Below the pieces are notes generated by a model, which was not told the origin of the DNA, did no database searches, and saw nothing but the letters and a program-made list of their open reading frames with translations. Shown here one piece after another: positions 44,013 to 52,638 of a stretch of DNA of 64,000 nucleotides. The stretch is from Flavobacterium sp. 5. Its GTDB lineage: Bacteria; Bacteroidota; Bacteroidia; Flavobacteriales; Flavobacteriaceae. Numbering within the stretch: the stretch's first letter is position 1; every line of letters starts with the position of its first letter. The position numbers were made by a program, and so were the translations under genes. The stretch lies in the NCBI RefSeq assembly GCF_002813295.1, contig NZ_PHUE01000001.1, positions 2,542,001 through 2,606,000 of the forward strand, read 5' to 3'.

Positions 44013-44885
44013 ATGGGGGGAATTGCAACTAATGTAGAAATACAAATTCAAAAGCTTACTGATAGAGGTCTGGAATTGGATTGGGGACTGGAGAAAACAA
44101 AAGAAATTTTGCTAGATATTGGTTACTATCGATTAGGTTTTTACTGGAATCCTTTTGAAATTGACAAAAATCATAATTTTAAAAAAGGAACAAAATTTTC
44201 GGATGTAGTTAAATTGTATTATTTAGATGTAGATTTAAAAAATATTTTAAACAAAGCAATTAACAGAATCGAAATTAATTTAAGAACTCAATTAATATAT
44301 AGTGTTTCAAATAAGTATCCTGAATATCCAACATGGTTTGCAAATAAAAAGGTAATGTATCCTAATTTCGTTGATGATTTCCCAAAATATTATACTACTA
44401 AATTTAAAGAAAATAACAAACCAATTAAAAAACATCATGCTAATTATCCAAACGATATTTATGCACCTGCTTGGAAAACTTTAGAATTTTTATCATTTGG
44501 AAGTATTTACACTATGTATAATGCCTTACGGAATGAGGATTTAAAAATACAAATTGCAAATTATTATGGTGTCAAAAAAGTAAAAGTGTTTTTAAATTAT
44601 TTCAAAACCATTATTTTTATAAGGAATATTTGTGCTCATAGTGGTTTGTTATTTGATTGTAATACTCCAAAAGAGATAGAGACTACGCCTTTAATTCAAT
44701 TTAACAACAATAACAGGCATTCGTTAGATTCATCAATAAAAGTAATTTTATATTTTCTTGAAATAATTTCAACTGATAGGAAAATTAAAATTGAACAAGA
44801 AATTATAGACTTATTTAAAAGCCATGAAGACAATGTTTTGATAATAAGTATTATAACTAAAAAAATAGGGTATGTGAAAAAATAA
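44013..44885 (+). CDS. Abi_2 family (AbiD/AbiF-like) HEPN abortive-infection protein
   Basis: 290 residues. The start IQKLTDRGLELD, the IGYYRLGFYWNPF block (YRLxxYW-type motif of Abi_2), LDVDLKNILNKAINRIEINL and the late FIRNICAHSGLLFD are family marks. The last holds the HEPN motif R-X4-H (RNICAH), the RNase active site of this superfamily. Abi_2 proteins stop phage growth by cutting RNA and killing or arresting the cell. It is not part of the dnaE transcript in any obvious way. A small RNA with its own promoter and terminator begins right after its stop (44896-45011) and is a candidate RNA antitoxin or regulator. Confidence 0.88.
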   Translation: MGGIATNVEIQIQKLTDRGLELDWGLEKTKEILLDIGYYRLGFYWNPFEIDKNHNFKKGTKFSDVVKLYYLDVDLKNILNKAINRIEINLRTQLIYSVSNKYPEYPTWFANKKVMYPNFVDDFPKYYTTKFKENNKPIKKHHANYPNDIYAPAWKTLEFLSFGSIYTMYNALRNEDLKIQIANYYGVKKVKVFLNYFKTIIFIRNICAHSGLLFDCNTPKEIETTPLIQFNNNNRHSLDSSIKVILYFLEIISTDRKIKIEQEIIDLFKSHEDNVLIISIITKKIGYVKK

Positions 44886-44895
44886 ATTTGATTGT

Positions 44896-44927
44896 TTTGA
44901 TTTAATAATTTAAAAGCATTACTTTTG
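44896..44927 (+). promoter_or_regulatory. Promoter of the small RNA downstream of the Abi gene
   Basis: TTTG, 20 bp, then TACTTTTG, the Bacteroidota consensus. It starts 10 bp after the Abi stop codon and drives no gene within 260 bp, only the short RNA. Confidence 0.7.
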
Positions 44928-44933
44928 TACCAT

Positions 44934-45011
44934 AGTGCCCAGCTAGTCATTTGCATTAGTGCTGCACTCAAAAAAAGTAAACATAACCCAGACAAGCTCT
45001 GGGTTTTTTTA
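44934..45011 (+). ncRNA. Candidate small RNA linked to the Abi_2 gene
   Basis: About 78 nt between a consensus promoter and a strong terminator, with no reading frame of note. It begins with a hairpin (AGTGC, bulge CC, AGC pairing with GCT then GCACT, positions 44934-44968), continues with an A-rich single strand (AAAAAAAGTAAACATAA) and ends with the terminator stem. From memory, a structured RNA class near abiF genes has been described by comparative genomics; I cannot test whether this RNA belongs to it. The 5' end is estimated from the -7 box. Confidence 0.6.
44985..45011 (+). terminator. Terminator of the small RNA
   Basis: Stem AACCCAGA / TCTGGGTT with a five-base loop and a run of T. 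Confidence 0.85.
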
Positions 45012-45187
45012 TTCCCAAAAGTGAAAATAAAAAAATATAATATAACCTGTTCGTTCGAATAGCTATCTTAGGCAAGTGCGAGTTTCTGGTTTGTATTCAC
45101 AACAAGGAATGCATAAAACAAATTATAACCCTAAAAAATGTAGTTTTTTGTTTTGTAGATATTTATTAGAAAGGTAAAACTGTAAAA

Positions 45188-45742
45188 ATGGAGTATAACA
45201 ACAATAATATAGAGATCCCAAAAATAGACTTCGATGCAAACGGAGAATTTATAATTACAGCATCAGCAACATCTTCAAACCGTGACTTTGACTTTTTTGA
45301 AGGGAAGTGGAAACTTCGCAATAAAAAATTAAAATCAAAACTAAACAATTGTAAGGAGTGGATAGAGTTTGAATCGACACAGGAAATGTATAGTATTTTG
45401 AATGGGATAGGAAACATTGACAATTTCCTTGCGACATTTGATGGAGTACCATTTGAAGGAATGACGGTTAGACTTTTTAACCCAAAAACAAAATTGTGGA
45501 GTATTTATTGGGCTGACTCAAATGAAGGGATTTTGCAGCCACCAGTTGTTGGCTCATTTGATAATGATGTTGCGCATTTTTTTACTAAAGATACTTTTGA
45601 AGGTAAAGATATTTTAATTGTTTTTCGTTGGGATGCCAGAGACAAAGAAAATCCAATTTGGAGTCAAGCGTTTTCTGACGACAACGGTAAAACTTGGGAA
45701 TGGAATTGGTATATGTATTTTAGTAAATTCCACAAGGAGTAA
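45188..45742 (+). CDS. Cytosolic lipocalin-like protein, DUF1579-like
   Basis: 184 residues without a signal peptide. The core reads FDFFEGKWKLRNKKLKSKL, EGMTVRLFNPKTKLWSIYWA, QPPVVGSFDNDVAHFF and KTWEWNWYMYFSK, which fits a small calycin/DUF1579-type beta-barrel: the FDFxxGxW start and strands closing on tryptophans. Such proteins are thought to bind small hydrophobic ligands; the ligand is unknown. It stands alone between the small RNA and the tandem array. Confidence 0.7.
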   Translation: MEYNNNNIEIPKIDFDANGEFIITASATSSNRDFDFFEGKWKLRNKKLKSKLNNCKEWIEFESTQEMYSILNGIGNIDNFLATFDGVPFEGMTVRLFNPKTKLWSIYWADSNEGILQPPVVGSFDNDVAHFFTKDTFEGKDILIVFRWDARDKENPIWSQAFSDDNGKTWEWNWYMYFSKFHKE

Positions 45743-45835
45743 AATAAATCCAATCAATCAGTTCTTAATAAATTATAAAAAGCAAGCCTCGTTTTAAGCA
45801 ATTAGAATGAGGTATTTTTGTTACTAAGTAGCCCC

Positions 45836-45865
45836 ATCAAAATCATGGTTTACCATGATTTTGAT
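45836..45865. repeat. Perfect hairpin at the head of the 21-bp array
   Basis: 14-bp arms ATCAAAATCATGGT / ACCATGATTTTGAT with a TT loop. It abuts the first repeat unit; there is no T run on either side. Confidence 0.9.
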
Positions 45866-46210
45866 AGGCACGCCTACCCAAACCATAGGCACGCCTACCC
45901 AAACCATAGGCACGCCTACCCAAACCATAGGCACGCCTACCCAAACCATAGGCACGCCTACCCAAACCATAGGCACGCCTACCCAAACCATAGGCACGCC
46001 TACCCAAACCATAGGCACGCCTACCCAAACCATAGGCACGCCTACCCAAACCATAGGCACGCCTACCCAAACCATAGGCACGCCTACCCAAACCATAGGC
46101 ACGCCTACCCAAACCATAGGCACGCCTACCCAAACCATAGGCACGCCTACCCAAACCATAGGCACGCCTACCCAAACCATAGGCACGCCTACCCAAACCA
46201 TAGGCACGCC
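45864..46210. repeat. 21-bp tandem repeat array, 16 identical units plus a partial unit
   Basis: The 21-bp unit is the palindromic core TAGGCACGCCTA followed by CCCAAACCA. Sixteen copies are identical, then an 11-base partial copy. Each unit can form a 5-bp hairpin (TAGGC / GCCTA). Since 21 is a multiple of three and the unit has no stop in several frames, long open frames appear on both strands (for example HAYPNHR repeated). I regard these as artefacts, because there is no start context and the frames open on both strands. Confidence 0.95.
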
Positions 46211-46405
46211 ATACTAAAACTATACCGCGCCTAAACAATTAATATGTACTACCTACCGAAATTAAAGGCAAACCTTTAAAAAGACTAGGTTTACCTGCCT
46301 TTTTTAAAGGGGAGACCTATTAAATCTAAAGGCTCGGCTGCGAATGTTAAAGGCTTGCTTAGCCAAAACGTAGGCTATACCTGCAAAATTGAGAGGTGAG
46401 CCTTA
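46211..46405. repeat. Degenerate continuation of the 21-bp array
   Basis: Diverged units of the form AGG-N3/4-CCT keep the spacing: AGGCAAACCT at 46266, AGGTTTACCT at 46287, AGGGGAGACCT at 46308, AGGCTCGGCT at 46330, AGGCTTGCTT at 46351, AGGCTATACCT at 46372 and AGGTGAGCCT at 46394 (steps of 21-22 bp). Two poorer units fill 46211-46265. In 46406-46616 I see nothing but AT-rich sequence before phoD. Confidence 0.7.
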
Positions 46406-46616
46406 ATATTAGTATGGCTTAGTATTTCATACAAGAAAAAGTAATTGATTTTAGTGTTTCGATTTAAATACTTTACATCTTTAAAAAGTAATAATATGCG
46501 AGTATTTAGTACTCATTGAATTAGTTATCTTTTAACGTTTTTTGATGTTATCATAATCCTTTAGTAACGTGTACTTTTCTTGATATTCTCAATTTTACAG
46601 AAAACTATAAATAGAT

Positions 46617-48314
46617 ATGGAAGCATCAAAAAATGGCAGAAGACAGTTTATTCGAAACACATTATTGGCAACTGGAGCAATTATTTTGGCTCCAAACTTT
46701 ATTAGTTGTAGTGATGATAACAACGATAATGAGGAAGATAAAATTAATGCTGCCGATTATACAAAAATAAATTTTAATCAGGGAGTGGCTAGTTTTGATC
46801 CTACAAAATCTAAAGTAATCATATGGACTAGATACAATAGCCCTGACAAAAAAATACTTTGGGAGGTTTCGAAAGATATTAATTTTAGTAAAATCCTTAG
46901 AACTGGTACTATCACCACAGAATATTCGCGAGATAATACTATTGCTGTCGAGTTAACAGAACTTGAAGAAAATCAAAAATTATATTACCGTTTTAGTAAT
47001 AAAGATGACAAAGCGATTTCGGTTATTGGAGAAACCATTACTTTTCCAGAAAATGCTTCTAGTATAAAGTTGGCAGTTTGTTCTTGTTCGAATTATCAGG
47101 CGGGTCTTTTTAATGTTTACAATGCTATGGCAAAATCTGAAGCTGATGTTATTGTGCATTTAGGAGATTATTTTTATGAATATGAAGCTGGAGGATATGG
47201 GGCCAATACTCAAAATGCATCTTTAAACCGTTTTCATCAACCTACACATGAAATTCTTTCTTTAGAAGATTATAGAACCCGATACAAACAATATAGATCG
47301 GATACCGATTTGCAATTAGCCCATCAGAAAAAACCATTTATATGCGTTTGGGATGATCACGAAGTAGCAAATGATGCGTATAAAGAAGGAGCAGAAAATC
47401 ATTCGGCAGACGAAGGCAGTTATGAAACTAGAAAGCAGAATGCTTTACAGGCTTATAGTGAGTTTTTACCATTTTCGAGATTAGAAGCAAACAATCAAAG
47501 TCTGATTTATCGAAATTTCAATTTAGGAAATTTGGTAAATCTTACGATGTTGGATACTAGAATTATTGGCAGAGACAAACAGTTAAATATGAATGATTAT
47601 ATAACTGCTTCGGGTTTTGATGCGGTAAAATATCAAACAGATATCACCAATCCATCAAGAGGCCTATTAGGGACAACACAACGCAATTGGCTGGCACAAA
47701 TAGTGGATTCAAATACGGCTAAATGGCAAGTATTGGGACAACAAGTATTAATGGCTAAAATGTATGTTCCTGCAGAAATGTTAACTGCTTTTGGATCACC
47801 AAATTTCACTTCTATTTTGACCGAATTGGTTACCCTAAAAGTAAGATTGCTGAATAATGACCCTTCACTAACGCCTCAAGAAATAGCGAGAATTAGTACT
47901 GTATTACCCTATAATTTGGATGCTTGGGATGGATATCCTATAGATCGTGAATTGATGTATAATACATTTGGTAATAAAAAAATCATAAGTTTTGCAGGTG
48001 ACACTCACAATGCTTGGAGTAGTAAATTAACTAAACAAGATAAAACAGAAGTAGGGATTGAATTGGCAACTTCTGGAATTACTTCTCCCGGTTTTGAAGT
48101 CTATTTAGGAAATCCTAGTGCAGAAACTCTTAAAGCTTTTGAGGGTGCTTTAACAACTCTGGTTGACGATTTAAATTATTTTGATGCCTCCCGCAGAGGT
48201 TATATTTTAACAACTTTTACCAATAGTAATGTAAAAGCAGAGTGGGTATTTGTAAGTACTATTTTGTCTTCTTCATACTCAACATCAATAGGTCATACGG
48301 TTGTTTATTCTTAG
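46617..48314 (+). CDS. phoD: PhoD-type alkaline phosphatase/phosphodiesterase
   Basis: 565 residues. The N-terminus is a twin-arginine lipoprotein signal: NGRRQFIRNTLLATGAIIL, then FISC, so it is probably folded in the cytoplasm, exported by Tat and anchored by the cysteine. An Fn3-like PhoD_N domain spans about 45-145. The metal sites of the phosphatase domain are in VIVHLGDYFYEYEAGGYG, CVWDDHEVANDAY and ISFAGDTHNAWSSK. PhoD enzymes use Fe and Ca to free phosphate from phosphodiesters and monoesters. The neighbouring TonB receptor and phytase support phosphate scavenging. No Pho box could be recognised. Confidence 0.9.
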   Translation: MEASKNGRRQFIRNTLLATGAIILAPNFISCSDDNNDNEEDKINAADYTKINFNQGVASFDPTKSKVIIWTRYNSPDKKILWEVSKDINFSKILRTGTITTEYSRDNTIAVELTELEENQKLYYRFSNKDDKAISVIGETITFPENASSIKLAVCSCSNYQAGLFNVYNAMAKSEADVIVHLGDYFYEYEAGGYGANTQNASLNRFHQPTHEILSLEDYRTRYKQYRSDTDLQLAHQKKPFICVWDDHEVANDAYKEGAENHSADEGSYETRKQNALQAYSEFLPFSRLEANNQSLIYRNFNLGNLVNLTMLDTRIIGRDKQLNMNDYITASGFDAVKYQTDITNPSRGLLGTTQRNWLAQIVDSNTAKWQVLGQQVLMAKMYVPAEMLTAFGSPNFTSILTELVTLKVRLLNNDPSLTPQEIARISTVLPYNLDAWDGYPIDRELMYNTFGNKKIISFAGDTHNAWSSKLTKQDKTEVGIELATSGITSPGFEVYLGNPSAETLKAFEGALTTLVDDLNYFDASRRGYILTTFTNSNVKAEWVFVSTILSSSYSTSIGHTVVYS

Positions 48315-48340
48315 TGGTTAAACTTGTGATTTGTAAATAT

Positions 48341-48373
48341 AAAAAAGGGAAACTACTTTAGTTTCCCTTTTTT
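48341..48373. terminator. Bidirectional terminator after phoD
   Basis: Perfect 15-bp stem AAAAAAGGGAAACTA / TAGTTTCCCTTTTTT between convergent genes. Confidence 0.88.
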
Positions 48374-48412
48374 AATAGTAGTGTTCTTTTCTTAAAGAAT
48401 GATTATTGTGTA

Positions 48413-49513
48413 TTAAAGAGTCTGTTTTTGTCTTTCTAAAAATCCATTAGATTGGAGTTCCAGTAATTCTTCAGCATTTTTACGTTGCAAGTCGTAGAGT
48501 CTTTTGTCTTGTACAATGTCTTCATAAACCTTATCATGCATCAAAGCACTGGTTTTAATCAACAACTCACGTTGGTATTTATTTTGATCTAAAGTAGCTT
48601 TGAGAGCCGTTTCCAAATCTTCTAGTTTAAAATCATATTCTCCTTTGGGAGATAATAATTTAGCAATAATAGGCGAAGTTTCTATCGCTAAAAACAATAG
48701 CATTATGAAGAATGAAGGAATCCAAGGTAATTTATTCAAAGCATTTATTCTAGCCATCAAACCATCAAAACCATCAATAATAGGCTGAGTATCGGTTACT
48801 TTTTTGTCTAAATCAGTTTGTAATGTTTTGGTGCTTTTTTCCAGAACAGCAATTTTAGCCAAATTGTTTTTTCGGATAGTATCGAGTTCGCTGGAAGCTA
48901 AATTGTATTTGGAAATTTTTTCTTTAAAAATAGGACCTTTACCCATTTTTTTGGTGCCAGCTGTTCCTTCAGCTTCTTGAATATAGGCTTGATAAAGTGT
49001 GCTTAATTCCTTTTCTTTATTGGTAATCTCAGTTTTTAGATTTGTGATTTCAGATTTGTTTTTATCTAAATCAGATTTGAAAAAACTAGCAACTTCCTTC
49101 TTGTTATTCAAAGCCATTGCATTTTTTTCTTTCAATAAAACAGTATTGATTTCCTTCTCGAAAATTTTAATTTCCAATGGTTTCGAAATTACAATAGCAA
49201 TAATGATGGCTAGAATTATTCGCGGAGTCGCTTGCAGAAATTCACTAGCAAAATTGTTCCTTTTTCGAATAGTAGAAACGATAAAGCGATCCAGATTAAA
49301 AATAAGTAAACTCCAAACGAACCCAAAAAGGAGTGCGGGAATAACATTGTCGAAAACGGTAAAAAGAGCGTAAGCACTGGCAATAAAAGCCATAACTGCA
49401 GTAAAAAAAACAGTAGCGCCAATACCAACATATTTTGTTTGTTCGCCTTCGGAACAACCTTCCAGGAGTGGTTTGTCAGCGCCTGAACACAGGATAAAAA
49501 ATTGTTTTAACAT
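48413..49513 (-). CDS. DUF4407 membrane protein
   Basis: 366 residues from the ATG at 49513, chosen because FFILCSGADKPLLEGCSEGE is the usual start of DUF4407 proteins. Helices are at about 30-50 (VGIGATVFFTAVMAFIASAY), 58-78, 100-120 and 270-290 (PWIPSFFIMLLFLAIETSPI). Between the third and fourth helix lies a long coiled-coil segment of about 130 residues rich in K/E (SEITNLKTEITNKEKELSTL). The function of the family is not known. It lies on the opposite strand between the phosphatase and receptor genes. Confidence 0.85.
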   Translation of the reverse strand: MLKQFFILCSGADKPLLEGCSEGEQTKYVGIGATVFFTAVMAFIASAYALFTVFDNVIPALLFGFVWSLLIFNLDRFIVSTIRKRNNFASEFLQATPRIILAIIIAIVISKPLEIKIFEKEINTVLLKEKNAMALNNKKEVASFFKSDLDKNKSEITNLKTEITNKEKELSTLYQAYIQEAEGTAGTKKMGKGPIFKEKISKYNLASSELDTIRKNNLAKIAVLEKSTKTLQTDLDKKVTDTQPIIDGFDGLMARINALNKLPWIPSFFIMLLFLAIETSPIIAKLLSPKGEYDFKLEDLETALKATLDQNKYQRELLIKTSALMHDKVYEDIVQDKRLYDLQRKNAEELLELQSNGFLERQKQTL

Positions 49514-49714
49514 GATTGAATGATTTTTGATTGATTGATGATGCAAATTTAACGCCAAATTTTTGATTCTCAAACTAATAGTTATTTTGTTTTTATTGGT
49601 TTAAAATATCCAGCAGGCTATAAATGTTATTTTAACATTAATAAGTTCGTCTTTTACTGATAAATCATAACACTATGTTAATTTTTCTTGATGAATTTAG
49701 TAATACTTAGGTTC

Positions 49715-49722
49715 TAGTTTTG
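49715..49722 (+). promoter_or_regulatory. -7 box upstream of the TonB receptor gene
   Basis: TAGTTTTG, 24 bp before the start codon. No good -33 box at standard spacing, which would fit an activator-dependent promoter. Confidence 0.4.
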
Positions 49723-49745
49723 CAACCAAATCAAACAAAAAAACA

Positions 49746-52565
49746 ATGAAAAATTTTTATTTAGTAGTAACGCTCTTTTTATTAACGGCATCAGGTTATG
49801 CTCAGAAATCAATACTATCCGGAAAAGTATTAGATGCCGATGACAAACTTTCTTTGCCAGGAGCAATGATTCAAATTGTAGGCGAAAACAAATACACTAC
49901 ATCGGATTATACTGGTCATTTTGAATTTCTTAATATTAATGCAGGTACTTATCAAGTAACAATAAAATATATTGGTTATACATCAATAACCCAACAAATA
50001 ACTGTAGAACAAGGGAAAAATAATGTACTTGATTTTGCTCTTAAAGTTTCGGGAACTGAGTTGAACGAAGTGGTTGTTGGAGACAATTTAAAGGGCCAAG
50101 CTAAAGCATTAAATCAACAAAAAAATAATAAAAATATTGGAAACGTAATCTCGTCAGATCAAGTTGGACGTTTTCCAGATGCCAATGTTGGAGATGCACT
50201 AAAGCGTGTTCCAGGTATCACGATGCAAAATGATCAGGGTGAAGCCAGAAATATTATCATTAGAGGTTTGGCTCCATCATTAAACTCAGTTACTTTGAAT
50301 GGTGATAGAATTCCATCTGCCGAAGGCGATAACAGAAATGTACAGATGGATTTAATTCCGTCTGATATGATTTCTACAATACAAGTTAGTAAAACTCTAA
50401 CTCCAGATATGGATGCAGATGCTATTGGAGGTTCCGTAAATCTAGTAACAAGGTCATCTCCAAATGGTGAAAGAATCTCTGCAACTCTTGCGGGTGGTTA
50501 TTTACCAATACGTGATCATGCAAGTTTAACGGCGGGATTAGTATACGGGAATCGTTTTTTTGACAAAAAATTAGGAGCAATTTTCAGCGGTTCATATAAC
50601 AATGTGGATTATGGTTCTGATAATATCGAAGACGAATGGACAAAAGATGATTTTGGAAATCAATATTTACAATCTTCAGCAATCAGAGAGTATGATGTAC
50701 AGCGTATTCGTAGAAGTGCTTCTGTTGCTTTAGATTATAAGTTTAATGAAAATAACACCATTTTCGCTAACGCAATTTACAATTGGAGAACGGATAGAGA
50801 AAATCGTTTTGCGACTGTTTACGATGATATCGAAGCTGTTTATGATGCTGCTGATGAATCAAAAATTCTTCGTTTTGAGGGTCGTGGAAGACGTCAGACA
50901 AAAGGCGGTGTGGATAACGATAAAAACAAAAGCAGAAGATTAGAAGAACAACGCGTGCAAAACTACTCGCTTCGTGGTGAGCATTTAATTGGTTCAAATT
51001 TAGATTTAGATTGGTCTGCTAATTATTCGAATGCAAGCGAATATACTCCGGAAGAACGTTATATTGAATACCGTCAAAAAGGATTAGATTTGACTCAAGA
51101 TTTATCTGATTCGAGATTTCCTTTAATTACGTCTAAAGGGGAATCATTGGATAAATATAAATTTAGTTCTACTACTGAAAATACTGATGATACAAGCGAA
51201 AGTGAGTTTGGAGCAAAAGTAAATATTCGTTTTCCGTTTACTATTTTTCCATCAGAAAAAGGAAGAATTAGAACAGGGCTTAGACTTCGAATGAAAGAAA
51301 AAAATAGAGATAATAATTTCTATACTTATACACCGTCGAACAGTGATATTGCATTACTTTCACAAGTTCCGACAACTTATTTTGACGGAAATGGATTTAA
51401 TCCAGGTGACCAATATGTTGCAGGAGCTCTTCCTTCGGCAAACTTTTTAGGAAATTTAGATTTGAATAATGCCTCATTGTTTGATAAAGAATCTGATCCA
51501 TCAAAGTACTTAACAGATAATTATAATGCCAAAGAAAATATCTATGCAGCTTATGTAAGATGGGATCAGGATTTTAATGATAAATTATCTATGGTTGTAG
51601 GTTTCCGTGTCGAAAACACTCATATAGATTATACTGGAAACCGTGTTTTAGATGAAGAAGAATTAGAATCAACAATCAACACTACAAATTCGTATACAAA
51701 TGTATTACCAAGTCTTACTTTGGAATATAAAGCAACAAAAGATTTGATTTTAAGAGCTGCAGCAACGACAGCTTTGGCAAGACCCGATTATTTTTCACTA
51801 GCACCTTATGTAAACAATATCGCTTCTGATAAAGAAATTACGGCTGGAAATCCAAATCTGGATGTTACTTATGCATACAATTATGATTTCATGGCTGAGA
51901 ATTATTTCAAATCTGTTGGATTAATCTCAGGTGGTGTTTTTTATAAAAAACTACATGATTTCATTTATAATTATAGCGATAATCAATACACAACTGAAAA
52001 GTTTGCAACTGATTTCCCAGAGCAGATTAATCCAATTCCAGCTGGTGAAAAATGGTCGTTTGTTCAGCCAAAAAACGGAGATAGTGTTAATGTTTATGGT
52101 TTCGAATTTGCCTTCCAACGTCAGTTAGATTTCTTTGAAAGTAAATTTTTAAAAGGATTCGGAATTTATTTAAACTATACTTTTACTAAATCTGAAGCTA
52201 AAGGAATTGCTGATGAAGATGGAAACGAAAGAAAAGATATTAGTCTTCCAGGAACTGCTCCACATATGTTTAACGGATCTTTATCTTGGGAAAATAAACG
52301 TTTTTCTGCTAGAGTTTCTACAAACTTCACATCAGATTATTTGGATGAATTGGGTTCTGAGTCTTATAACGACAGTTATTATGACAAACAGTTTTTTCTA
52401 GACGCAAATGCTTCTTATAAAATCACTTCCAAACTTCGTGTTTTTGCAGAAGCGAACAATTTAACAAATCAGCCATTGCGTTACTATCAAGGTGTTAAAG
52501 ATCATACTAAACAAGCCGAATATTATCAAGCTAAATTCAATTTAGGTTTGAAGTTCGATTTGTAA
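49746..52565 (+). CDS. TonB-dependent receptor, phytase-linked
   Basis: 939 residues. Signal peptide MKNFYLVVTLFLLTASGYAQ; about 22-105 a carboxypeptidase-regulatory-like domain (LSGKVLDADDKLSLPGAMIQ); about 115-235 the plug (ISSDQVGRFPDANVGDALKR, NIIIRGLAPSLNSVTLNGDR); then the 22-stranded barrel, ending in the aromatic-containing strand FNLGLKFDL. It takes up a ligand across the outer membrane using TonB energy. The phytase gene follows after 73 bp with only a hairpin between them, so the ligand is plausibly inositol phosphate or its breakdown product (inference). Confidence 0.92.
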   Translation: MKNFYLVVTLFLLTASGYAQKSILSGKVLDADDKLSLPGAMIQIVGENKYTTSDYTGHFEFLNINAGTYQVTIKYIGYTSITQQITVEQGKNNVLDFALKVSGTELNEVVVGDNLKGQAKALNQQKNNKNIGNVISSDQVGRFPDANVGDALKRVPGITMQNDQGEARNIIIRGLAPSLNSVTLNGDRIPSAEGDNRNVQMDLIPSDMISTIQVSKTLTPDMDADAIGGSVNLVTRSSPNGERISATLAGGYLPIRDHASLTAGLVYGNRFFDKKLGAIFSGSYNNVDYGSDNIEDEWTKDDFGNQYLQSSAIREYDVQRIRRSASVALDYKFNENNTIFANAIYNWRTDRENRFATVYDDIEAVYDAADESKILRFEGRGRRQTKGGVDNDKNKSRRLEEQRVQNYSLRGEHLIGSNLDLDWSANYSNASEYTPEERYIEYRQKGLDLTQDLSDSRFPLITSKGESLDKYKFSSTTENTDDTSESEFGAKVNIRFPFTIFPSEKGRIRTGLRLRMKEKNRDNNFYTYTPSNSDIALLSQVPTTYFDGNGFNPGDQYVAGALPSANFLGNLDLNNASLFDKESDPSKYLTDNYNAKENIYAAYVRWDQDFNDKLSMVVGFRVENTHIDYTGNRVLDEEELESTINTTNSYTNVLPSLTLEYKATKDLILRAAATTALARPDYFSLAPYVNNIASDKEITAGNPNLDVTYAYNYDFMAENYFKSVGLISGGVFYKKLHDFIYNYSDNQYTTEKFATDFPEQINPIPAGEKWSFVQPKNGDSVNVYGFEFAFQRQLDFFESKFLKGFGIYLNYTFTKSEAKGIADEDGNERKDISLPGTAPHMFNGSLSWENKRFSARVSTNFTSDYLDELGSESYNDSYYDKQFFLDANASYKITSKLRVFAEANNLTNQPLRYYQGVKDHTKQAEYYQAKFNLGLKFDL

Positions 52566-52587
52566 TAATCAATTTATATAATTCTTA

Positions 52588-52619
52588 AATTAGACAGAAT
52601 GCAACGGTTCTGTCTAATT
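52588..52619 (+). other. Intercistronic hairpin between TonB receptor and phytase genes
   Basis: Perfect 12-bp arms AATTAGACAGAA / TTCTGTCTAATT with an eight-base loop and no T run. It may stabilise the receptor mRNA or lower phytase expression. Confidence 0.7.
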
Positions 52620-52638
52620 CTATTAAAACGAAATCATA

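Noticed and set aside
45864..46210. CRISPR array
   Set aside because: There are no variable spacers; every unit is the same 21 bp end to end, and no cas gene is present.
45818..46238. Long open frames on both strands across the 21-bp array, for example HAYPNHR, IGTPTQT or WVGVPMV repeated
   Set aside because: The 21-bp unit is a multiple of three and happens to have no stop in several frames. Frames open on both strands, have no start context and end at the array border, so they are artefacts of the repeat.
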